A stretch of DNA of 64,000 nt from Corylus avellana. Lineage: Eukaryota; Streptophyta; Magnoliopsida; Fagales; Betulaceae. A program made the position numbers and the translations under genes. Shown piece after piece: positions 34,901-46,074 of the stretch. Location of the stretch: contig NC_081544.1 in assembly GCF_901000735.1 (NCBI RefSeq), positions 31,304,095 through 31,368,094 on the forward strand, given 5' to 3'. Within the stretch, counting starts at the first letter, position 1. Each line of letters opens with the position of its first letter. Under the pieces are notes generated by a model, which had not been told where the DNA came from, did no database searches, and saw only the letters and a list, made by a program, of their open reading frames with translations.

Positions 34901-37900
34901 TTGAGCATACCAAAATATATTTTAACCTAGTTGTCCCAAAAACTTAATTTGATAGGAAATAGCAAATTTAATTCAATACTTTTTAACACACCGCTCACGA
35001 GTGGGGTTCAAACTCCCTTAAAATAAGTGAGATCCAATAAATGAAATATTTAACTAAAATAAGAGGTAAAGTATGGAGTCAAGATTAAACTACGGACCAA
35101 TACTCTGATTGCATGATAAATCACTTCCCAAAGTTTAAGCTGATGAAAAATAGTGAATTTAATCACTTCCTGAATATTTTCTGACATTGTCCAAAAATTA
35201 AATTTAATCTCAAACGCTATTGACAGCAGTTTAAGAGGCTGATGGGTGTTGCTGAACAATGAACTGTGGGGATAGCTCACAAATTTAACAGATTCATGTT
35301 TACCTTGAGAATTTGATAGCGCTCCTCCTCCGTAGGCGTAGTAACTTCAATTTCAGCATCAAAACGCCCTGATCTTCTAAGTGCAGGGTCAATTGCGTCC
35401 ACTCTTTGTACATAGAAACAGATATTAAAAGCACATCCAAAGTTTTAGACAAAGAGTACAAAATTCAAATTGAATTAAATATTGAAAAGAACTGGAAATT
35501 ACATGATATTGAACCTATAGTAGAGCTCATTAATGCCGCCATTAACAATTGAATAGCCACAACTTCAGTAGAAGTTTGGCTAGGTATTTAGGTTGGTGTT
35601 CATATGAAATTTATAAGAAATCATAGGAAATTTGAACCACAACAAAATAACAGCTCATAACCCTCAATAAGCCTTAGATACTGAAATAAGCTTTTACATA
35701 GCATGGAGAGTAATATACATCTAAAAATTTCCATGCCGTTCAATTTGAGTGACTCCCAAAATCAAGATAGATCAGGAAAAAAAAAAAATCCCAAAATTGA
35801 CTTTAACTCCAGCTAGAAAGCTACACAAAATGTGATATGGCAAACTGTGGTCATATATTTCAAAAAAGTCCAGGTATATTCTATAAGTTAACACCATATT
35901 ATACTATATATTAGAAAAAATAACTCTTTAGGAAAAAACTCATAGATATGTAATAGTCAAGTTTCGTACGTAGGAAAATAGAACTGAAGAAACTCTACAG
36001 ATATGAGGGAGACAATAACCTGTTAGTGGATGCAACTACAACAACTTGTGTTGCAGAAGTTGAGGAAGGTATATTGGAGTCCATTAGTGTAAAGAGTTGC
36101 GAGGCTACACGAACATCTTGCTCCCTTCTGCATTTGAAACATAACTTATTGATTGTCACATTTTCACAATTCAGCTAGATGGCATGTTTCACATAACCTC
36201 ATAGATCAACAATTTTTTTTTTTTTTTGATAAGTATATATATATAGATCAACAATAAATATACCATATGACATTATCTCTGCAATGTGCATAAAATGTCG
36301 ATGTACATGTGCACACACACAACGGTAAAAAAGATAAGTATTGCAAAGCAAATAGGGATCATACAAGCTTGAGATTTTAGCCACAAGAAAGATAATCAAC
36401 ATTACATCAAAAGTAGTTGGATTAACTCCACTGTCAAAAAAAGAAAACATCAGTTGATCTCTTGGCTCATGATCAACACCATCCACAATTCAATTACCAT
36501 GATTTGAAACTCACAGGACCACAAGACCACTTCTTTGACTAGAGCATAAAGGAACTATAATAATTAGAAAAATTAATTCTGACTCCAAAAGACCTGAGTT
36601 GCAACTCTCCCAAACACCATATATGTGCCCACCTCAACCCATCTCACACCATACACCCCAACCCAAAGAGAAAAATAAATAAAGAGCCCTCCTGTCCTTA
36701 GAGCACCTTCGAATATCTCAATTCCTTTTTTGATAAGTAAAAAGTTTTTTTGATAAGTGTATCTCAATTCCTACATAGTAGTTACTTTTTTACCCCGAAT
36801 ATTAATAGAAAGCACAGTTTCATGAAGTCATGGGATTTAAGGATGAGGTAAATATTTATCAAAGTACACTTTAACATCATCTCCACACCTGGAATCACGA
36901 CGAGGACAAAGTGCATCTATTTCATCAATAAAGATAACTGATGGCTTGCCCATCATTGCATGGGATGATGCCTTTGAAAAGGCATCCCGCAAGACACTCT
37001 CACTTTCTCCAGCATGTGCTTTATGGACAGAATGTGGACTGCAGAAAATACCCACAAATAAAATTATTCACAAAATGATGAAACAAATAAAAAACCTTAA
37101 TGATGTAAAATTATAAGCGTATAATAGTTAAAGAATACTGAAATGATTGTAAAATCAAAGCAACAACACCGCAACGAGGTGATAATGCAGTACCTGATAA
37201 TGGTTAAATGAGCACCACATTCCTGAACAACTGCCCGTACCAAGCTTGTCTAGGATATAAGAAAATTAAAAATTAGCAATCAACTCTATTACTTCAACTA
37301 CAAACATGCCAAACCAAGACATTGTCTCATCACCAACTATAAGCTACTCAGACAACTTGAAGCAAACTGACCAACCCAGACAGACATATCATGCAGGCAA
37401 TCAGAGAATCTGAATTCAGAACATGGAATCAGTTATAAACCCTATCCTTACCATTCCCTGCATAGAATAACCCTCCATTTGGTTGATTGAAAATTAACTC
37501 AAAAAAATTTTAGCACAAACTTTCACTTCGTTTTTAGTTTCTCCTTTACTTTCTGAGAACCAAACATAACCAACAAAATTTTAACTGGCATTTTCAAGGA
37601 CTAACCAGCTTCCGTTACTCAACAAGAATTCTCAACATTTGCATGAACCAATACCCAATGTCACTTTACCAATACTTCAACAGTTCATCGAAAGCAGAAA
37701 TGTTTCTTTCCTAATACTGCATTTACTTCAACATAAAAAATACACATACATGTTCTCCATAGGACTCCGTTTTCTTAAACATAAAAGTTTTTGAGGAAGC
37801 AAATTCATTTATCAAGATTCAAATGGCAAACAGGATGAAAACATTGCTCAAACTTCACTGCAAAATACAGATTCGCATAAACACACCCTTTTTCTTTTCT

Positions 37901-38293
37901 TTGGGTAAATTAAATGGAAGTCCAATTTACACTGGAACATATTTAAGGGTCTCGATTTAACAGGCCATTGAAGAAGAAACAAATACCTTTCCCGTGCCCG
38001 GTGGACCGTACAGGAGCAAACCTCGAGGCCACTGGAAGCAAACCCAAAAACCAATTAGCACAGAAAAGTAAAGCCAGAACTTAAAGATAACCACGAATTA
38101 CACTCAAAGGTAGAGCTAGTGTTGTTACTTTAAGACCGAGTTTTTGAGCTTCGCAAGAGTAGTAGAGAGGGAAAGTTATGAGCTCTCTAAGAGCCTGGAG
38201 AGCTTCGGCGTTCCCGGCAATCGCTTCCTCTGCTCTCCACTGCTTCTTGCTGTTGTTGTCGTTATTGCTGCTGGTGCTTCCATGGCTTTCCAT
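31991..38293 (-). CDS. CDC48B: CDC48B, AAA+ ATPase (tandem AAA modules)
   Basis: Twelve exons (minus): 38129-38293, 37987-38031, 37194-37249, 36889-37038, 36020-36127, 35304-35403, 34394-34678, 34146-34315, 33576-33704, 32737-32824, 32524-32601 and 31991-32440. They give 607 residues. AAA module 1 has Walker A GPPGTGKT (64-71), Walker B VIFIDEID and the RRSGRFD arginine finger. Module 2 has GPPGCSKT (335-342), IIFFDEAD and NRP...MRPGRFD. There is no CDC48 N-domain, as known for plant CDC48B. The C-terminus has a hydrophobic segment (about 578-595). The ATP-driven unfoldase role is inferred from the family; cofactors are unknown. The ATG at 38293 gives MESHGSTS; an upstream in-frame GTG is not needed. 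Confidence 0.94.
36201..36256 (-). mobile_element. Tail-only retroposon insertion with target duplication (CDC48B intron)
   Basis: A T-run followed by gataagta and a few TA units (about 36214-36242) lies between two copies of atagatcaacaat (36201-36213 and 36243-36255). On the minus strand the insert reads TACTTATC then a poly-A run. No retroposon body is present. Confidence 0.6.
36714..36771 (-). mobile_element. Double tail-only retroposon insertion with 12-bp target duplication (CDC48B intron)
   Basis: The insert 36726-36759 holds two copies of T(6-7)gataagt in tandem. It is flanked by perfect copies of tatctcaattcc (36714-36725 and 36760-36771). On the minus strand it reads as two ACTTATC-polyA units. 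No other sequence was inserted. Confidence 0.7.
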
Positions 38294-41200
38294 GTGAGCA
38301 GCAAGTGCGCTCGCAGACACAGAGAGAGACTATGCGGGATTTTTTAGATTTTTGGAGACGCTGAGGAATATGGAGTATGGAGTCAGGGTATTATTGTCAC
38401 TAGGCTATAACCTGCATATATATATACAAAATAATAGAGATCAATTAATAAAATAGTATCAATGTTTAGTCAAATAGGGATATTAATCACCCCAGAGCTT
38501 CAGAGCTCTTTGCACATTCTACGTATGTAAATACTATAATATGACATGTAGAAATTCAATGTTTACCAACATAATTATAAATATGTCAAGTACCCACTTA
38601 GAGAAAGTAATTATTTACGAGCCACCAAACACACCCTTAGCATAAAACCCAAAACATACACCTTTACCTGTCTTCCTTTTTTTCGTATGCTCTTCTCCTC
38701 TGTTGAAATTCCTCTTTTTCTTGGCAACTTTCAAGAGAGAAGTACAGAGACAGAGACGGAGAAAAAAAAATTTATGTTGCTTGACAGAGACAAAGACGAA
38801 GACAGAGAGACATAAAAAATTTTCTAACCCAAACTCTATTGAAAAGAATTCACTAATTCTGTCAATGTTTTATTGTGTACAAAGCAGGTCGGAGATAGTG
38901 GGATTAAAAAAAGTGATTTCCTTGTTTATTGATAAAAGAGCCGAACAACAAAGTTACAAAACGGTAGGCTTAAGATGGCTAGCGTGCAGTTAAAAAAAAA
39001 AAAACAAAGCAGTAGTTAGCTGGCGTGCACGTGGACCTATGGTACAAAAACAGTCAAACACTAAAACTTAATTAAACGGTGCATTTATAAAAGGGCATCT
39101 CTGTCAATTTTCATCGTCTTCTTTATTTTCCTCTAATCTCAACCTAAAAGCAAAAGGTATAAACAATGGCAAAAAAAATTCAAACCTAAAAATTTAATTG
39201 AGAGATCAAAAGGTAAACCCACGATTTAAGATGAATTTTCATTTAACAGAAATACAAACACAAACGATTTGAAGATGAATCGACGGCATGGAAGGTAAAT
39301 TTCACCATAGTCGAAAAGGTTTCTTGCTTACCGCCGTCAAAGTGACTTGAAGTGGCGGTGCTATGAACACGAACAAGCAGTACGGGTCGGAGTCACGATT
39401 TTCCTTCCACGCCTGCTAGTGGAGGCACAAACTTGGGTGAAGATGCTGAAGAACACGACGTGAAGAAGAAAAAGAAGATGGCGGTGCTCCTATCAATAAT
39501 TTGGTAGAATTAGGTTTTTTTTTTTAATATTTTACTTGTGTTTGACGTGGAGTAAATCTGAGGTGGAAATATTAGTTAGCATAATAATATGACATGGAAA
39601 ATTCAAGTATGCTTTTTAAAAGTTATAAATAAAATATAGCATATGTCATACTTTTATTGAATGTGACGTGGCACACTAACGGAATCCGTTAAATCAATGA
39701 ATGAAATTTAACTGCAAGAACTAAATTATTTTTTTTGCATATCACAGTGACCTCGGCTCTGAGTTCGTTTTGATATCATAGGGAATAAATTGTAAATCAG
39801 GTAAACTACAGGGGCTAATTTTGCATTTTTCCCCTTTTTTTTCTAATTTATTTTGGACATAAATTTCCTACAAATTAAAAACTCTTACAAACAATCTTAA
39901 AAAGCAACATGTGTCGTTTTAATATATTTAAAAAATATGTATTTCTCATGCTAAATAAACGAGTTTGAAACCTGTGCATTGCACAGGTTGTTTTTAAAAA
40001 GGAAAAAATAATAATAATTAGTGGATGCATAAATGACAGGAAGAAAAAAAAAATCAAGTAGGAAAAATTAAAAATTTTTGTTTAGAAAAATAAAAATTTT
40101 AGTTAAAAAAAAAATTCTTGTTTTTTAAATTAAAATTTTCGTTTTTTAAAAAAATTAAAAATTAAAAATATTATTTATTATTATTTTTAAATTTATAGAG
40201 GTATTTTTGTCTTATTGATAAATTTATATGGGCATTTTTATCTTTTTGCTAGCATTGAGGGATATTGACAATGTTTTTGTAGTTTAGGAGGACATTGTTA
40301 CAATTGAAAGTTTGGGACGCATTGTCAATTAGATGGTAATTTGAGAGGTATGTAGACTTTATCCATAAAAGAATATATATACAAAATTTAAAAATTAAAA
40401 GGAATCACATATTGAAACTAATAATCCAAATTAAAAGGTATGCAAAAAAACTGTTATAATACAACAATAACAAAAAGATCATGGTTTGATTTTGTCCATG
40501 CCCTCATCTTTGCCTTCCCAAAATAACTTTATTTAAGATACTTTCAAAGAGAGAAAACTTTATTCTTGAATCATGCATAAGCAAAAGAAAAATATCATTC
40601 TACACTTGGTTTGAAAAATTGAGCATTTTTTGTTTTAACTTTTTACTTCTTAGAAAAATACTAATAATTCCAATTAAATTTCATTTCCCTCTAGAACACT
40701 TTTTCTTATGCCAAAATTATGTACCATATAAAAGCGACTGGTTTGTGGTTAAGGGGAATTAATAGTAGGAAGAGACAATTGTTATCAAACAAAATGAAAA
40801 CTCATTTGTTAGGTCCGTTTTAACGGACAAAGCCATCAAAGAAGTTTTATAGCAGCATTCAGTGTTTTCAGAAGCAGAACTGAAAATAGTATAAAAAAAT
40901 TGAAATGTTGTAAGCAGCTAAATATGAACGCTAAGATCAAATTGCATACCCTATTCACATTCTATATTTATCTACATTTTCTCAAATTCCAAATAGAGTA
41001 TCCCATAAAGAAAAGAAGTTCTTAAATGTAAAATTAATCTTAGAAGCTTAACCTAAACATAAAAAATAAAAAATAAATAAAAATCCAAATCAGCAAACAT
41101 TGCTTTGGCTGGTTATCCTAAAAAACCTTATTACAATCAAATGAACAAAATTACATCAATTACAACTTTCAATTAAAGTCGGACCCTTTTGTATTCAAGT

Positions 41201-41934
41201 TGCTCAGAGAATTAACCGCTAGCCACCTACCCTCATATCAAAATTCTTCATTTCCTCAGGCCTATGAACACTTGATATAATTTGAGAATAAAAGTAACAA
41301 TTTGGCATTTCAAGGGCCAATCCCTCCACTCTCTCTAACTCACGGCTAGGAGATGTAAAACACTTGATATAATTTTTTGGATACTCATTTACATGAGACA
41401 CAATCACAAAGTAAATAACTGACAGCCCACTACTAACATAACTGTTGACTTAGTTATGTGTAAACCAACTAAAAAACATAAACCATAACACAGGAAAAGC
41501 CCTAAAATATGTGATTCACATTAAAGTAGGAGTGCATTTCCTGAATTTGCTGAACTACATGATACTATGTATAATTTTGTTGTGTAATTCTTTTAACTAA
41601 AGAGTATGATCAAAGAATGCAATAGTAAAGAGTATAATTACATAACCAAGAAAATCTATTAAAAAAAATACTACACGCACAACAGTATGAAATGAATGCT
41701 TAATAAAAAAAATTTAAAAAAGAGGGAACTAAATAAAAATTTTCATTGAAACATTTGCATAGTGATTATAAAACATTATTAAGGAATTAATCTAATCTAA
41801 TTGTTACTACTTAAAGTTTCGAGGAGCCCAACACGTGTATGATCCTAAAAGGGATACACAAATCAAGTGGGTTGTGGGTAACCAAATCCTTAAGGCTGGA
41901 TGGACATTCAGCTTTTGAGAGACAGAGAAGGAGG
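38294..41934. other. Intergenic, CDC48B promoter and repeat-rich DNA, no gene seen
   Basis: It starts with the CDC48B promoter. The rest is AT-rich with long A and T runs, including a dispersed repeat (40111-40318). Short frames (for example plus 38703-38993) have no domain. Bases 40319-41934 are absent from the second copy right of the gap. Confidence 0.55.
40111..40318 (+). repeat. Dispersed repeat, copy of 43929-44150
   Basis: Shared words include tttatagaggtatttttgtct, gataaatttatatgggcat and gctagcattg. The two copies differ at around ten positions plus small indels, so clearly more than the neighbouring 1.9 kb copies do. This suggests a dispersed element and not simply one allele. Confidence 0.7.
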
Positions 41935-41953
41935 CACAGAGAAATTAGATTAC

Positions 41954-42021
41954 CAACAATAAAGGAGCAAGCAGTCCATCCACCGCGCTTGGATCCACGA
42001 ACCGGATTACCCATGTCAAAA
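41954..42021 (-). pseudogene. Orphan first coding exon like NPF (NRT1/PTR) transporters, copy A
   Basis: Acceptor CTGCAG/TTTTGAC (42021) and donor GTTG/GTAATC (41954) bound a frame from the ATG at 42014: MGNPVRGSKRGGWTACSFIVG. This resembles the N-terminal exon of NPF transporters (pattern GNP-SKTGGW-FIIG), which often ends in phase 1 at this place. An untranslated exon with donor CTGAGAG/GTAAGT lies near 42626. No later transporter exon is found downstream (towards 38.3 kb), so it is an exon remnant or a gene broken by assembly. Confidence 0.4.
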
Positions 42022-42900
42022 CTGCAGAAAGATCCCAATGGCTAAAGTCATCTTCAGACCAAAACTTATTAAGTAAATTTCAGAAAAAAAACAAAAAGAA
42101 ATCTAAAACATACGATGAGACACAAACGGCGCAGAGTTTTAAAGGTTGAGAACTGGATATTTTTATAAAGACAGAAGCATAATAAACACTATTTTAAAAT
42201 AATTCTAAAACACATTAAACTTACTTAGAGGAAATGGAGTTTTAGAGGAGGATGTTTGCAAATTCGAGGTTTGACAAATCTAAAGGTAGATTCGAAGAAG
42301 GCCAGGGAAAAGTAATCAAGTACCGTTTAGAAAGGGTTATATATAGTTTGCAATTTTTGATGGCTTTGACTGTTCTTGTATTTGAAAAATTACTGGGTAC
42401 TCCAAAATCATCAAAAAAAATCCACCCCCGACCATCTAAACCAAAAACACCACAAAGAAAAACAACAGTAAATTGGGTTTCTTCCACTACATCACAAAAG
42501 ATCTAGGGTTCACGCAATCACTGAAACTATAAATTGACTTTTTGGCATTCAGATTTTTACGAAGCCTGATGATTTCTTCTCTTGGTGATTAAATGCAAAT
42601 GATGAGAAGAAACACTGACTTACCTCTCAGAGATTAAGGGCCTGAGAATTAGAGAGAGAGAGAGAGAGAGAGAGAATGGGCAATCGAGACAAAACACGGG
42701 TTTAGTGTACTTGAAAAGAGTGATTCAACCCAATAACGTTTAGAAATGGTTATACGTAGTTTGCAGTTTTTGACGGCGGTTGAGCAGTTTGATAAAAAGG
42801 CCAAAGGATACGAAGAAAACCTGATGAAGAGGAGTTGAGATTTTCGGCTGCCTCAAGCGTCAACATAACCCTTTTTTTTTTTTTTTTTTTCTGTTTTTTT

Positions 42901-43302
42901 GGTTAAATACCTAATATCCTGGGATTTAGGAACTTTATTTTTACTCCAACAGGTTTCATTTCTATTACAGGACCTCCTGGGGTTTTGATAAAAGACCAAT
43001 TTAGTCCATCCGTTAGTTGATCGTTAAGACTGACACGTGGACCAATCAGATGTTGACATGTGACACCTATTTAATTTTTTTTTTTTTAATACATTTTTTT
43101 AATTTTAAAAACAAAATTTTTAAAAAAATTAGTGCCACGTGTCAACATCTGATTGGTCCATGTGTCAGTCTTAACGGTCAATTAACAGATGAACTAAGTT
43201 AGTCCTTTATCAAAACCCCAGAGGGGGGTCCTGTGATAAAAATGAAACCCCAGGAGGGTAAAAATAAAGTTCCTAAACCCCAGGGGTATTAGGTATTTAA
43301 CC
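42901..43302. mobile_element. Palindromic MITE, copy A
   Basis: The whole 402 bp is nearly an inverted repeat. GGTTAAATACCTAATA at the left end matches inverted TATTAGGTATTTAACC at the right. Homology continues through ggaactttatttttac, the tttgataaa-gac block and the gacacgtgg-ccaatcagatgttgaca block, leaving a T/A-rich centre. Non-autonomous; no coding capacity. Confidence 0.8.
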
Positions 43303-43828
43303 ACTTTTTTTTTTCTTTTCTTTTCTTTTTTTAATTTGAGAAGAAAGATATTAAAGGAAAATTCAAATTTGAGGTATTAGTATTAAATTTAAGATGATAA
43401 AATTCATTTTAAGTGATACCGTCCCTAAATGGTTAATCTTCCACCCATACGTTTTAGTTTTAAATCAAAAAATAAAATTTTAGGCATTAGAAATTAAATA
43501 TTAACTTATACAAATTTAACAAAAAAAAAAAACAAAATCTAACAGGACTAGAAAGAGAGAGATTTTTCTACAATTTTTTTTTTTTTTGAATAAAGCCACA
43601 TCAGACTTTGGCAGATACCTGTCTGACTCTTGGCAGCCTAATAGCAGGACTCGATGAAGAGATGTTATTGAGCATTTTAGTTATGGCATGGCTTCAAAAC
43701 GTGTGTTTTGATTTATAAATTTAAACGCACAGTTTCATTTAAAATAAATACCTGTCAGCAAAATATAACGCCACATGTCAGGCTCTTAGCTTCTTCTCCA
43801 AAAAAACTCCCCTATTTTATATATATAT

Positions 43829-43928
43829 NNNNNNNNNNNNNNNNNNNNNNNNNNNNNNNNNNNNNNNNNNNNNNNNNNNNNNNNNNNNNNNNNNNNNNNN
43901 NNNNNNNNNNNNNNNNNNNNNNNNNNNN
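43829..43928. other. Assembly gap, exactly 100 N
   Basis: One hundred N bases, a standard placeholder for a gap of unknown size. It interrupts a TA microsatellite which in copy B (46036-46071) is read through. An open frame that spans it is meaningless. Confidence 0.99.
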
Positions 43929-44150
43929 AAAAATCTTGTTTTTTAAATTAAAATTTTCGTTTTTTTAAAAAAATTAAAAATTAAAAAATATTATTTATTA
44001 TTATTTTTAAATTTATAGAGGTATTTTTGTCTTTTTGATAAATTTATATGGGCATTTTTATCTTTTGGCTAGCATTGGGAGATATTGACGATATTTTTGT
44101 AGTTTAGGAGGATTTGTTTAGGACACATTTTTACAATTGAATGTTTGGGA
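43929..44150 (+). repeat. Dispersed repeat, second copy
   Basis: Related to 40111-40318, with visible substitutions (gtctttttgat for gtcttattgat, gacgatattt for gacaatgttt) and an extra gtttaggacaca. Directly followed by copy B of the 1.9 kb duplication, where the left copy has 1.6 kb of other sequence. Confidence 0.7.
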
Positions 44151-44169
44151 CACAGAGAAATTAGATTAC

Positions 44170-44237
44170 CAACAATAAAGGAGCAAGCAGTCCATCCACC
44201 GCGCTTGGATCCACGAACCGGATTACCCATGTCAAAA
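44170..44237 (-). pseudogene. Orphan NPF-like first exon, copy B
   Basis: Same as the exon at 41954-42021, with identical coding bases, ATG at 44230, and the same acceptor and donor. Downstream on the minus strand the next sequence is the dispersed repeat and the gap, so no second transporter exon can be seen. Confidence 0.4.
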
Positions 44238-45118
44238 CTGCAGAAAGATCCCAATGGCTAAAGTCATCTTCAGACCAAAACTTATTAAGTAAATTTCAGA
44301 AAAAAAAACAAAAAGAAATCTAAAACATACGATGAGACACAAACGGCGCAGAGTTTTAAAGGTTGAGAACTGGATATTTTTATAAAGACAGAAGCATAAT
44401 AAACACTATTTTAAAATAATTCTAAAACACATTAAACTTACTTAGAGGAAATGGAGTTTTAGAGGAGGATGTTTGCAAATTCGAGGTTTGACAAATCTAA
44501 AGGTAGATTCGAAGAAGGCCAGGGAAAAGTAATCAAGTACCGTTTAGAAAGGGTTATATATAGTTTGCAATTTTTGATGGCTTTGACTGTTCTTGTATTT
44601 GAAAAATTACTGGGTACTCCAAAATCATCAAAAAAAATCCACCCCCGACCATCTAAACCAAAAACACCACAAAGAAAAACAACAGTAAATTGGGTTTCTT
44701 CCACTACATCACAAAAGATCTAGGGTTCACGCAATCACTGAAACTATAAATTGACTTTTTGGCATTCAGATTTTTACGAAGCCTGATGATTTCTTCTCTT
44801 GGTGATTAAATGCAAATGATGAGAAGAAACACTGACTTACCTCTCAGAGATTAAGGGCCTGAGAATTAGAGAGAGAGAGAGAGAGAGAGAGAATGGGCAA
44901 TCGAGACAAAACACGGGTTTAGTGTACTTGAAAAGAGTGATTCAACCCAATAACGTTTAGAAATGGTTATACGTAGTTTGCAGTTTTTGACGGCGGTTGA
45001 GCAGTTTGATAAAAAGGCCAAAGGATACGAAGAAAACCTGATGAAGAGGAGTTGAGATTTTCGGCTGCCTCAAGCGTCAACATAACCCTTTTTTTTTTTT
45101 TTTTTTTTCTGTTTTTTT

Positions 45119-45520
45119 GGTTAAATACCTAATATCCTGGGATTTAGGAACTTTATTTTTACTCCAACAGGTTTCATTTCTATTACAGGACCTCCTGGGG
45201 TTTTGATAAAAGACCAATTTAGTCCATCCGTTAGTTGATCGTTAAGACTGACACGTGGACCAATCAGATGTTGACATGTGACACCTATTTAATTTTTTTT
45301 TTTTTAATACATTTTTTTAATTTTAAAAACAAAATTTTTAAAAAAATTAGTGCCACGTGTCAACATCTGATTGGTCCATGTGTCAGTCTTAACGGTCAAT
45401 TAACAGATGAACTAAGTTAGTCCTTTATCAAAACCCCAGAGGGGGGTCCTGTGATAAAAATGAAACCCCAGGAGGGTAAAAATAAAGTTCCTAAACCCCA
45501 GGGGTATTAGGTATTTAACC
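45119..45520. mobile_element. Palindromic MITE, copy B
   Basis: Identical in length and ends to the element at 42901-43302. It begins GGTTAAATACC and ends GGTATTTAACC. It was carried with the 1.9 kb duplication and is not a second insertion. Confidence 0.8.
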
Positions 45521-46030
45521 ACTTTTTTTTTTCTTTTCTTTTCTTTTTTTAATTTGAGAAGAAAGATATTAAAGGAAAATTCAAATTTGAGGTATTAGTA
45601 TTAAATTTAAGATGATAAAATTCATTTTAAGTGATACCGTCCCTAAATGGTTAATCTTCCACCCATACGTTTTAGTTTTAAATCAAAAAATAAAATTTTA
45701 GGCATTAGAAATTAAATATTAACTTATACAAATTTAACAAAAAAAAAAAACAAAATCTAACAGGACTAGAAAGAGAGAGATTTTTCTACAATTTTTTTTT
45801 TTTTTGAATAAAGCCACATCAGACTTTGGCAGATACCTGTCTGACTCTTGGCAGCCTAATAGCAGGACTCGATGAAGAGATGTTATTGAGCATTTTAGTT
45901 ATGGCATGGCTTCAAAACGTGTGTTTTGATTTATAAATTTAAACGCACAGTTTCATTTAAAATAAATACCTGTCAGCAAAATATAACGCCACATGTCAGG
46001 CTCTTAGCTTCTTCTCCAAAAAAACTCCCC

Positions 46031-46046
<16 letters not shown>

Positions 46047-46074
<28 letters not shown>

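Larger units (their letters stand above)
41935..43828. repeat. Copy A of a 1.9 kb near-identical duplication, left of scaffold gap
   Basis: It matches 44151-46046 at a shift of 2216-2218 bases, with only a few homopolymer-length differences seen (for example one extra A near 44300). It ends in a TA microsatellite exactly at the N run. Contains an NPF-like exon, a (GA)n tract (about 42652-42674) and a palindromic MITE. Confidence 0.9.
44151..46046. repeat. Copy B of the 1.9 kb near-identical duplication, right of gap
   Basis: Same content and order as 41935-43828: NPF-like exon, (GA)n (about 44870-44892), palindromic MITE, then TA microsatellite. The unit then continues into unique sequence at 46072. 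Such identity points to a very recent event or to two alleles placed in one scaffold. Confidence 0.9.

Noticed and set aside
42242..42506. Paired 81- and 84-codon frames, repeated at 44459-44723
   Set aside because: Present twice only because of the 1.9 kb duplication. Both strands are open, no domain is seen, and they lie in the proposed leader intron of the NPF-like exon.
43708..43968. Open frame running across the N run
   Set aside because: It is held open only by unknown bases in the 100-N gap; neither side shows coding features.
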